A stretch of 64,000 nt of DNA, taken from positions 4,710,501 to 4,774,500 of the forward strand of contig JAZARR010000078.1 in the NCBI GenBank assembly GCA_037389465.1, given 5' to 3'. The position numbers were made by a program, and so were the translations under genes. Of the stretch, positions 53,651 through 64,000 are shown piece after piece. Position 1 is the stretch's first letter. Every line of letters starts with the position of its first letter. The notes under the pieces are model-generated. The model was not told where the DNA came from. It searched no databases and saw only the letters and a list, made by a program, of their open reading frames with translations. Origin of the DNA: Baylisascaris procyonis. Its lineage: Eukaryota > Nematoda > Chromadorea > Rhabditida > Ascarididae.

Positions 53651-55470
53651 CATTCTTTTTTCAAAACAAGACGTTCATCACAACAAATTACGTACAATTT
53701 TTTTTTGAATGAAAGCTATGAAAGTAACCGTGAGAGAGGGGTTGTTTGTAAAGGCTCATCGGCACTTTTCACTTGCCTATAATTATTGTAGAAATTTTAG
53801 TGCTCATTCTTGCAGTCATGTATTAGTTTCTATTGTGTTTTCTTCAGCAAATTCATGTGAGGTGAAAACAGTTCTTATTGATGAACTCCATATTGATAAA
53901 CTGAATATTTCGATACTATCACATTTTTTGATAACACAATTGCGAAGTAAAGCACTTTAGAGGTGCAGTGAATTCGTCATTCAACCGATCGATTACAATT
54001 CGAGTTTATTCCGGCTTTTTCCTATGGAAAGCGTGATTTTCCATCGTGGAAAACTGCGTTTTCAATTTGGCAACATTATTGCATGCCTATGTAAACGTAT
54101 TTCTTGTAGATCAGATGAGGCGCACATTTCCTTGTCTCGGTTTTGATAAATAAAGATCATAACAACTCTTTTATTTGTACAATTGCATAAAAATATAAAT
54201 CACAAGAAAGCATCAGTGATCACAAACCGGGTGATTACTGACCACTTAATTTCATAGGGGGTACTTTTCAAAAAAACCTTCAAATGGAAGAATGATATCA
54301 GTGTAAAATTGCAGCGTTCCGTTAGTTCTTAAAAGTTTTGGGCGATGACGACTCAACTAAGACAAAATTTGCGGGCATGAAGCGTTACTGCATTTGCAAA
54401 ATCAGGTTGATTAGGGTGGAGCCGATCTATCCTTATATTGATAGATTCCCACTTTTGGCTGATCGCTATATCAAAAAGCGATCAGTTGCGATATTTTTTG
54501 TCAATAAGCCATTCGTACTGCTAAGAGTAACAGCAAAGACCAGCGTAATAAGATAAATATATTGATGAACATTCAAGATTGAAACTATTTATGCAGATAA
54601 ATGTGCATGTATAAGAGCGGCACGTGTATTAGCAACGTTGGGGAGTCGGATAACGGTGGGCTTCCGAAATTCCGTAAAGGCGCACTATATGAGATCGTCG
54701 TTCAACTTTGAAGCATCAAGCGATAAATCAGTTCAGCGTTTCTCCTTCACAAATAGTGTTGCCTCAACTGCTCGCTTTATGATCTTGAGGTTTGCGGAAT
54801 TAGTCGAGTAGAATACTAAACGCTGCAATCAAATAATAACGCTACAAAATCTGACAACAACGGCTGTGAAAAATCAGAGTGTAGCTTGAGAAAAAGATCA
54901 CATAAACGAGAAGACATGCATAATCATGAGTAACTCTGGTCATACCAACGATTCCTGGTTCAAATCATGTTCACTATAAAATGTAGTTGCTCTAACAAAC
55001 TTTAATCTTTGGACGAAAAAGCCCTCGTAATTCTATCTCCTAAGCAGTCGAGGAACTTACTATAACGCTGAGAGTATTCGATATCATATTCTTCGTGTCA
55101 CTGGGAACGAGGTACACAGATAATTCCTAACGGCTAAAGCATTTTGTTGTATTTTTTCCAGGAAAATTAGATCTCTTATACTCAAAAGGTTTTCTGTGAA
55201 ATTTGAAAGGAAAAAATTAACACAATGCGTTGAAAGAAGTGAAAAGGTGAATACCTCGACCTTTCGAAAATCTTCAGTAATCGATAAGAATATAATCGTC
55301 TTAAGAATGCCTTCAACAATTTGCTGTACATTTTCCTCTGAAAAGAAGCAATGCTATTTAAGCTGAGACCAATCTTTGAGTTTGCTGCGTGAACTTAACC
55401 ATCGAAGAGTGAAAAAATAAGGAAGTAAGGCCACAAAAAACACGCAGTGCAAAACCTCATCACCTAAATC
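53651..55470. other. Spacer between converging genes
   Basis: About 1.8 kb between the oxidoreductase 3' end (plus) and the kinase stop codon (minus). AT-rich, no exon-like frames. Confidence 0.6.
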
Positions 55471-58400
55471 TTATTCGTGTAGAACTGCACGACAACCCAC
55501 AGCGCAGAAGAGGTGTCGATGGCCTGCATATGCCTTTTTTACGTATTCAGAGCATTCGATGTCATTCATTTGTGTGTTCACCTTGTTTGATTGACTAATC
55601 ACTCTGCTATAACTTTCACTGTTGCAACGAAACCTACAAGGACTGTGGAAACCCAAAAAAAAAAATCCGTCTTTCCTACCAAGCAAAATGAATTGGAAAA
55701 ATCTGTCGCCAAGAAGCATAGAATGAGGTTCTCTTGAACACAAAATACCTGCGGAGATGACGACAGTTTGGTTGAAATCAAGCGCCTGAAGGATGAAGCT
55801 AATCGCGTCAGCGGCTGTCTTCATATCCCTCATAACAACATCAAGGCGTTGCCTTTTATCGGAGTAATAAGCGCCAAAGTGGTCATCTGAAACAAAACGG
55901 AAGAATTTGCATAGGAAGTTGTTATTGAAGAGCGCACAACATTAGCAATTGCAGCATTTTCGCTTCATGCGCTTAGAAGAATATGTGCGGTAATGAATTT
56001 GGCAATTATGAAAGCGAATTAGACGATACAATAGAAAGAAATACCTTCTGAAATTTGTTCGACGGTTGAATCGCCCTCTATATGAGTAATCAAATGTTGC
56101 TCAGTGACAAAGTTGAGCAAGAAATGATGCGGTCGTTTACCCTATAAGAATGCACTTGTAGAAGCAATTTTCTTGTGTTAATGCAATGATGTTCGCCAAA
56201 TGAAAACATTTAATGATTTCGATCTATTTTTGCTTCGAAAATATTACCTTATTATCACATATGACGGATTTTGATTTAATGGTTTAAAGAAATACCTGTT
56301 ACACATAGATTATAACTAACTAATCGTATAGCTTCATTGATTTAATAGGTAGAGGAGAGGCATTTTTTTCTCCCCACAGTGGTTGTAATTTTTCTGAAAG
56401 AGACCTCTTGAGATGTGGAAAATAGAGATGGCACGAAATTCGCCACATGCAGCGTTCCGGTCATTTAAGCCTGCATTAGAAAACAACAACTCAAATTTCG
56501 ATGATAGAACAATAATTGCACTATTTTATCTAGACGATCAAAGGAAGTGCGCCATACCGTTGCATATGCGAGGATTAGTTCTCTGCCGTTCTTCAACACA
56601 ATAGTTAGCCTTTCCATCGTGAAGATTTCGTCCTCGGTATAACGAGGCTCATCCTGCAAAACATCTAGTCTACTAGGCCTGACTTCAATCGTGCATACAG
56701 TGTCTTTGATGCAGGAACCAATGCACTGTAATTGTTTCATCTGTCGAACAGCAAATAATTAATGAAAGGTTGCACCAGTTAGGGCAGAGACAAAGCGAAC
56801 TGCTAGGTAATGAATACGCCCGACATGAATTTTCTCTAATAGCGAAAGGACGCTGCAGTTGGAAGAATTTTCACTCATTTCACTTACAGATGGAGAACAA
56901 AAAGGCCTGAACGAAGATGCAGTTGATGCAGACTAACTCTGTAAGGACGGTCGAATCGGAAGGTAATATGCTTATTGTGCCTTCCATCAGTGGAGCATTT
57001 CTCGCATATATCGTAATCCTCGCAACTCGTGCATCTGAACCGTCGACCTCGTACTGTCGTATTACAGATCCGACACCTTACTCCAATATGCACGTACTTC
57101 CTCTAGAATGCGCTTAGCTTAGGATGAAATAGCGCAAAATCAAACTTTAACGATGAAGCACTGTTTAACGAAAGCATGGCGAAGTAGAGATTTAGTTTTC
57201 CTGCAATAAACTAAGGTTTGAGGTTTACAAACTTCTCAACATAATTCAGTCGATCAGTTTCAGGCAGTAAAACTCACCTGTATACGACAGTTTTCTTTCA
57301 CGCTAGTCAAAGAACCATTCGGTGTTTTTTTTGAGTGGCACGTTTTCGTCGTATTTCCCTTGTTTCAGATTTCCAAAAAAAAAAAAAAATATTAATGAGG
57401 GGAAAAATGTTTAGCAGAGCACTGTGAAAGATCGATATTTACAGAACACGCAAAATTAAAAAAATAATTCATGTCTGTGGTTAAACTTCGAATACTTTAT
57501 TTAACGAGAAAAATCGGTAACTGTGAGGAAAAACTTGTTGAGCAACGAACCTTGATGCTGTCGACTTCGTCGAATGCGCTGAAAATTTGCATCAAATGTT
57601 ATAGAAACTGCAAATATAGCTCGATACAAATTTTTAGGTACCGAACAATGCATCACATCTCTCGTAGGCATTCATTTCCTACTGTCGGATTGAAGTGGTG
57701 CTATATCATTGGGCAAATAGACTTACTGACAACGCCAAAAGTCCTTAACAGTGCTAAGAAATCCTTATTAGTCAGAAATTTTCCTCTATACTTCCCAATC
57801 ATTTTTGGAGTTCTCACTTCTCACCCATCTGTCCCGCCACCTTACATCATGCCTGAAATTTTCTTCCATTTTTATGCATAGTGGCATATCAAGGCGCTTC
57901 ACCAACAGTAATGCATAATCACTTTAAATGAAGTAGAACTGAACAGTATAAAATGTACGAACCTTGTTTTCGGGGAAACTTCGTTCACTCCCCAGATGAA
58001 GTGAGTGCTTTTTAAGCGTTCTCTCCTCAACTGCAAAACTATTTGATGGCTGATATTTAAAAGCGGTTCCATTTGAAAGAAAACTGCAATACAAAACTTA
58101 TGACCTGATTGAGCAGTCCCAATATTATTTTTCATCGACTGATTAACTGGTTGCAATGTTCAATATTCTTTGCACTTATCGATGTGCTTAAAATGGGTCG
58201 CGGGTTTCATTATAAAAACAAGAAATGAAATTTTTAATTCATCCTATACAATGTACTATAGAACCCATCAATATTGCACTATGTAATAAGCGAGTGCTGC
58301 ATGTATAATTCATCAGATAACACAAATGATGCGTATAAAGAACAAAGAAATTGACACACTCAACAGATCAACTGTCACTGTGTGGAATCGTTCAATGAAA

Positions 58401-61400
58401 AAGCAGAAACAACGAATTGAGACTGGTTTAATCTAATTTAGAGCAGAAATCACTCGATAATTTTCGGCCTTTTTTGAAACGCGCCATACATTATTTCTGA
58501 CTGCTGCAATTTAATTTTGCGTAGTTCGATTTATGAAACCCTTTTTAACCTATGGTACCAATAATAAGCGCTGTTTCTATACATCTATGCTTTCTCTGTT
58601 ATGGTAGGAATGTTTTTACGTCCTTGTGCTCTTTCATCTCCTGCTGACTTGCAAAATATCGTAGATACGATCACGAAACCTTTTTAGTTGATTCTTAATG
58701 TTATGCTAAAGTTTCATGCAGCTTGATTTGTGGAACTTGAATAAGCCATCTATCTAGAGGGTTCGTTTCAGGAAGAAAAGCCAAAAATTTTCTCAAGGAC
58801 TGTGCGCTTTCGGCGCCACTTAAGCTTAACCGCATTTAAGAGCCTCTAAGTTTGAGGGAATTGGCGTTTCCTCATTAAAAAAGTCAGAAAGCATTTCCTA
58901 ACTAACCATTCGTGACTTTTCCCATGGTACCATTAAACAACTTAAAAGATTTACGTCAGCAACCTTCAAAAAATTAAGTAGCGCTGATAAGGCTGTGGTG
59001 AAATTATCGCTGAAACTATGCACTGAGCTAAAACTGGCCAAAAGAGATAGCTTCATTTCACATGTGCGGGCAACACAACTGACCCCAAGGAGATGCTGAA
59101 GACTCTCGCAAATGCTCCGAACATGCGGCCGACCTTTCGCATCCTTAAGCCAACACCTAAAATAATATATGCCTGTGGAATAGACCAGAAACTTCCCGAA
59201 GATATCCCTTAATTGGAATAATCCGCAGTTTTCAAACATACTGATGAATTATGAGCATGAATACCAAAAAACGAAAGCGATGACTAACCTTATTTCAGGG
59301 ATTTTTGGGACAGTTCAAACAGAAAAAAAAAAGCATATGTTAACTAGCCTCCTCCTCTCCTTTCTCCTTTTCTTTCTCACCTCAGCCATCCAATTCGATT
59401 CTTGTACTTCACGATCAAAGTGCTACTTCTTAACCGTAAGCCTCAAATGACTTGTTAATGTCGTGAAAAGAATGAGAAGAATCGAAAATGCTACTGCAAT
59501 TTATTCTCCCCATCACAGTAATGCATTCGATAGGTTATTTCCAACTTTTTATAAAGACATTATTCATCGGCACAAACAACAATGAAACACCACAATGAAT
59601 ACATTTGAAAAAGCAATTCTTAAGTTGTTCAATGGTTTTACTCACCTTCGAATCATAGCAATTTTACTCTGAACATGGCTAGTTGGCTAGCAAGAACTAA
59701 ACTATAAAAATATAAACTGCAATTCCTAGCAGTGAACACACCTGTTTGATTATCTTCACATTATATTCAACAATGATTTATAACTTCATTTTCACTTACT
59801 TGTTTATCAACTTCGAGATATCTGAACAACATGCACTTGAGATATCCGGTCTAGCACCTCTTGGCACCTGCAATATTCCGCGCTTAAAAGTAATAACGGC
59901 AGGAGTGACTCAGTATAATCCCACATCCTTTCATATGCTGTGCTTGTCACTCTAGGTAGAAATGAAACAAATACACTTCTTACAAATAAATGTGCACATT
60001 TACGAAGGCAAACTATGGGAAACCAGTACATTCGCAAATGGAGTGTAGACAGCTTCTTTATTAAACGCTCTCCGTGCTTCTATTAATGATGCAGTTTAGT
60101 TATTTCTTTAGAGGCATCGTTCTCTTTGTCCTCCTTTCTCCATGTCCACCCTCTTCTTGCAGCAGCTGAAGCGGTTAACAAACTTTGACTGCAGATTTGA
60201 CGCTGTGAAGGGGTGAAGAAAAATCGGCGGGGCTTAGAACTTGCATTCAGTATACAGATAATGCAAATGTTGCGGCGAAGTCCCGCAGAATTAGAAAGGT
60301 ATGCTGTATAATAAGTAACTACTCCGTGAGGAAATATGAGTTGTCAAAAATTCGGTGAAATTTGTGTGCCACATGCGAGTATTTCTGCCGAATAAAATTT
60401 AGCCTTTTGCTATTATGACTCTAAAACAATAGAGACTTGAGGACGAAATAAATGAAGTGGGATGGTCTCCGTTTATTGCTCTTTTTAGGGATTACAAATC
60501 GCCTCAACTCGATAGGACGTTATAGTTCTCCTGCCATTTCAAAAGTTTCCGTTCCTTACCATACTCACGTATGAAGCAATGAATTGTCTACCATTAAAAA
60601 TGACAATGCAAACCAAACTGGTTTCATAAAGTCCAATTTACTACTTCAATTTATTGCTACAGATTTTTATTTCCGTTGGCTAGTCGCTATTTTGAAATGC
60701 ATTCTCGCCTTACTCGATACACAATTTGTGCGGCAATCGTGCCGAGACTAGTCTCTGGCCTGCGTCGCGTCACAAGTTCACCAAGAATAACGCCAATACT
60801 GTAGACGTCACAACGAGCATCGTATTCCTTGCCGACCATAACCTTCAACAAGTGATTCTTGAATGAGTTTCTATGTTCTGTCATTTTCGTTGGCAATTTG
60901 TTTCCACTCCATTCAGTGAATGTAACTGAAGTCTTTGTTAGTCAGTAGTAGCGTCACTATCATCAATAAAGAACCAGTAATCCCGTTAAATCAAAAATGA
61001 AATATTTCTTTGATACTAGACTATCAATTGTGGTCAGCAATCGAGATCACTATTGGGCTCCTATTTCGTAAACGGTTAAATAACGACGCTTATCGAAATA
61101 ACTGAAGCATATTTAAATAGAATCTAGCTTTAGTTCCATCACAACCTTGAAATGATGTCTATTTGATGTATTTCTCTAAACATAAACGCAGCCAATTTAT
61201 GCAACAATCATCTTTATAAACCGGCACTCTAACGACACAAATCTTACTAGGCCTCCGCTTACTATGTTCCGCATAGTGGATGCAAAATGACGTTGAAGCA
61301 GGCAAGAAAAGAGAACCTCAGGCGCCATATATGGAGTTGTCCCTTTGCAAACGGTCATCTTTGTGTCCAAGTATCGAGCAGTTCCAAAATCGGACACTTT

Positions 61401-63846
61401 GAGGACACGGAACGTTTTATCGAGAAGCATGCTGGAAAAAAGCGATATGCTTTTTTCATCTTTCTTAAAGAATTTAGGCAATGGTATCGGATTTGCACCT
61501 ATCTAAATGTTTTGCCTGGTTGGTAACGAACGAAGCATATAATCGATTAGGTCGACAGAGTGTCTATAAATGAAGATACGGTTAAGAGAACAACATATAA
61601 CGGTCAACAATAACAGGCGTACGATATGCTTTGGTGGAGAGAAATCTTTGTCTCTATGCGGGATGTGATTCCACAATTTTCCTACTTTGGGATGCATGCT
61701 GTACTAGATTGAAGTTAGCTCAATCGTTACATTTCAACCCATAAGAACAAGATTACCTTTTGAAGAATGGTACTTTCAATAAAGTGAGCTTTTTTTTTGT
61801 TTTTTGTCGTATTAAACATTTCGATTTGAATTATGACCGTTTTTTATTGGCAAACAACAATTTCAAGAATTGTCGAGCAACAACTCCAAGAGAACACGTC
61901 TAGTCTGAATGAGTCGTCTAAAAGACGAAATACGTTCACGCTGATGAACTGATAAAAAAGATTACTGTACAATTGAAAATGATAAATGAAGAAGTGAAAA
62001 CTTATAGAAACTACATAAGGGTATTTACTTTGCTGGCTTCAAGTCGCGATGAACTGTACCGCGTTCATGTAGATAAGCTACTGCTAGAGAACACTGCAGA
62101 ATCCAATCGAGCGCCTGTGAACATTTGTATTGGACGTAAGTGAATCGATATAGAACTGAAATTGAATATGATCTAAATAAAGGGTACATTAGAAGAAAAA
62201 TAGCGCCCCTAAGAAATTCGGAGCAGTTGCTGAGAAAAAACCTTGATGTATTGCCAACTAATTAGACGATATTTCGACATGTCAGGTGAAATTGACTGAA
62301 TAAGACGCCTGTCGTTGTGCATTAATTTTTAAACAATGATTTGCAAATGCGCCTTTGTTAAGCATCGCTGTTTCGATTCTTATTTGGTTTTTTAAAAAAG
62401 GTCCGCACTACGTGACAGTAATGTGATCCGAAGTCATTAGAATGCAATGTGATGATATATGGTTGCAAATGCTGATGTCAGAAAACACTGCTCAGAAATT
62501 TTACGGAAATTTTATGTACTTTGGTGATTTTCGCCTTATTCTCTCTAAGAGTTTTATATTTCAGGCTTAAAAATTGCTTTGAATTGAGGCTCATGTACAT
62601 ATCAGAATCTCTTCTTCGTCTTATCATATACACCAGTCGATTCTTGAGAAGAAGTGCAAACAAAGTACGAAAAATTCTTATGAAGACAAATTTGATTGGC
62701 TGTGAGGTCTATTGGGTTCATTCGAGTTACCGATTCGTTGATGGTGTTTTTTTTTTTTTTCAGCATATGGGAAAGAAGTTCTATATTCTGTTAGAAACAA
62801 CTATACTTGTATGCATCAACGATACATCGGCGGGTATTTCCGCCCATTACTGAGCATTTCCGCTTCGCTAATCGTAAACGTGTTGCGAACAAATCAATGC
62901 GACCTTGTTACCACTATACAACACCTTTCACATGCCAACCGATTGTATGTCATGCACTGTGCACTCATTCATGCAATAATCATCAATATTTGTTGGGAAA
63001 AAAAAACACCTTGCAAGCATACAGCAGCTGAATTTATCACTCATCCTCATGTATCTCTTCAATTTTCTTCATTGATGCAATAAATCTTTTCCCCAGTGAA
63101 AAGTTTCTACGAAAATTATCTAGCTGGAATTGAATTTTCGTCTTCATTTTTAATTCCCATATCATTTCTAATGACACTTTTACTCACTCTCTCTCTCTCT
63201 CAGATGCAACCAGATTCTACGAGAATAAAGTGACGATTGATGGAAATGAAAAAGTGAAACTAACGATCACTGAGCGAACATGGCATTAGCTCAAGAACAA
63301 TTCCTATTCCTGGATCGTCAGTCGTACTTTTGAAACAACCATACATTCCGATAATATTTTTATGAACAATTTGACGCAGTATTCGTATCTAAATCAACAT
63401 CAACGAGAAGATGAATGACTTTCAAGAGAAAAAACAACAAGACAGTAGAAAAAATATGTTCAATGGAAAAAAAACATTTTTGCAGAAAACACTAACAACA
63501 CTTATCCTTGCAGCACGTTGTGCCGTCTACACATTCTTATTTACGAACGTTTTATTCCATAAGCGGAGAGGAAAGTAGCTGCCTATCATTCGTTTCCCTT
63601 ATAATTCTCTCACCGATGCTTACAGAGAGATAATGCGCTATAATCTATGAGGGGCAATTGGATAAACCGAAGAAAAAGCTTAGACATTCAGAAATTTCTG
63701 GATGTTAAATGATGCAAATGCATACCTCATTCTCGATTTCCTGTTTGTCAGAGTCGGCTTGGTAATCACTTAGCATTTTAACGGCCGCTCGAATTCTTTT
63801 GTCTGCCATCACAAATGTAGCTCGTCTTACAGCGCCAAACGATCCT
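55471..63846 (-). CDS. TAK1/MAP3K-like protein kinase with ZZ zinc finger, 5' end outside window
   Basis: Exons in transcription order: 63846-63726 (glycine loop GSFGAV, catalytic Lys in AAVKML), 63388-63265 (HKNIIGMYG, IVLELMPCSLSD), a possible small exon 62862-62821, 62114-62029 (HRDLKPA), 61431-61317 (DFGTARYLDTKMT, MAPE), 60842-60714 (CDVYSIGVILGELVTRRRP), 59867-59800, 59156-58955 (KCWLKDAKGRP), 57102-56938 (ZZ finger), 56740-56558, 56141-56045, 55886-55749, 55523-55471 (TAA stop). Phases agree at all joins except around the small exon. The activation segment and APE region resemble TAK1 most; all catalytic residues (Lys, HRD, DFG) are present, so the kinase should be active. The ZZ exon shows CRIC, RCTSC, DYDICEKC and RHNKH, which can bind two zinc ions. 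The C-terminal about 150 residues match no family I recognise. The TAK1 assignment is inference. Confidence 0.85.
56938..57102 (-). other. ZZ-type zinc finger exon of the kinase gene
   Basis: This 165-nt, phase 0-0 exon encodes 55 residues. Cysteine pairs CRIC, CTSC and CEKC, then HNKH, follow the ZZ spacing (C-x2-C, about 10 residues, C-x2-C, x5, C-x2-C, x5, H-x2-H). ZZ domains commonly bind protein N-termini or other partners. An acceptor reading TTCTAG precedes it and GTTAGT follows. It lies about 1.85 kb downstream of the last kinase-domain exon, yet phase, splice sites and continuing downstream exons support one transcript. Confidence 0.8.
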
Positions 63847-64000
63847 CTGAAAGGGAATATATTCCTAATAAAACGAAGGTCTCCAAAATGAGCTGCCTGT
63901 AAGGCGGTTTTGAAAAAATTTTAAGGATTTCATATTGGCTAAATTCCTCTTTTGAACTTTTTTGATGAACCAAAAAATGCCCACCCCTCCCCCACCTCCA

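Noticed and set aside
63203..63288. Plus-strand exon-like frame after a TC-rich acceptor
   Set aside because: It overlaps the well-supported minus-strand kinase exon 63388-63265 and has no partner exon; considered a shadow.

Overview
This is a eukaryotic window and almost certainly from a nematode, probably clade V (strongylid or hookworm-like; this placement is inference). It is AT-rich and has no bacterial-style gene packing. Genes are split into many short exons (57-300 nt) with GT..AG introns whose acceptors mostly read TTTTCAG or close to it. Several start codons lie a few bases after a TTTCAG site, as expected for spliced-leader acceptors. The gene families also fit: duplicated trehalases, a nematode-type receptor guanylate cyclase and sulfide:quinone oxidoreductase. 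I rebuilt the genes by hand, joining exons by splice consensus, reading phase and family motifs.

Layout. (1) 48-7883 and 12073-19013, minus strand: two tandem GH37 trehalase genes with the same intron positions and phases. The upstream copy (19013 to 12073) is complete, 626 codons, with a hydrophobic GPI-anchor-like tail. The downstream copy runs off the left edge and lacks its last exon. (2) 19.0-33.7 kb: largely gene-poor, with microsatellites and a few weak plus-strand exon candidates, including a possible small secreted protein at 28.8-29.6 kb. (3) 33712-46016, plus strand: a complete 23-exon receptor-type guanylate cyclase of 1152 aa. (4) 48369-53510, plus strand: a mitochondrial sulfide:quinone oxidoreductase, with one problematic junction near its 3' end. 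(5) 55471-63846, minus strand: a TAK1/MAP3K-like kinase fused to a ZZ zinc finger. Its 5' end is beyond the right edge, and its 3' end converges on the oxidoreductase.

Together the genes suggest sugar-stress metabolism (trehalose hydrolysis), cGMP chemosensory signalling, sulfide detoxification and stress-kinase signalling. There is no sign that they form one pathway or operon. No prokaryotic system, CRISPR array or clear viral element was seen. The most useful leads are the splice anomalies in the cyclase and the oxidoreductase, the kinase-ZZ architecture, the trehalase duplication and its partial exon duplicate, and several structured repeats.
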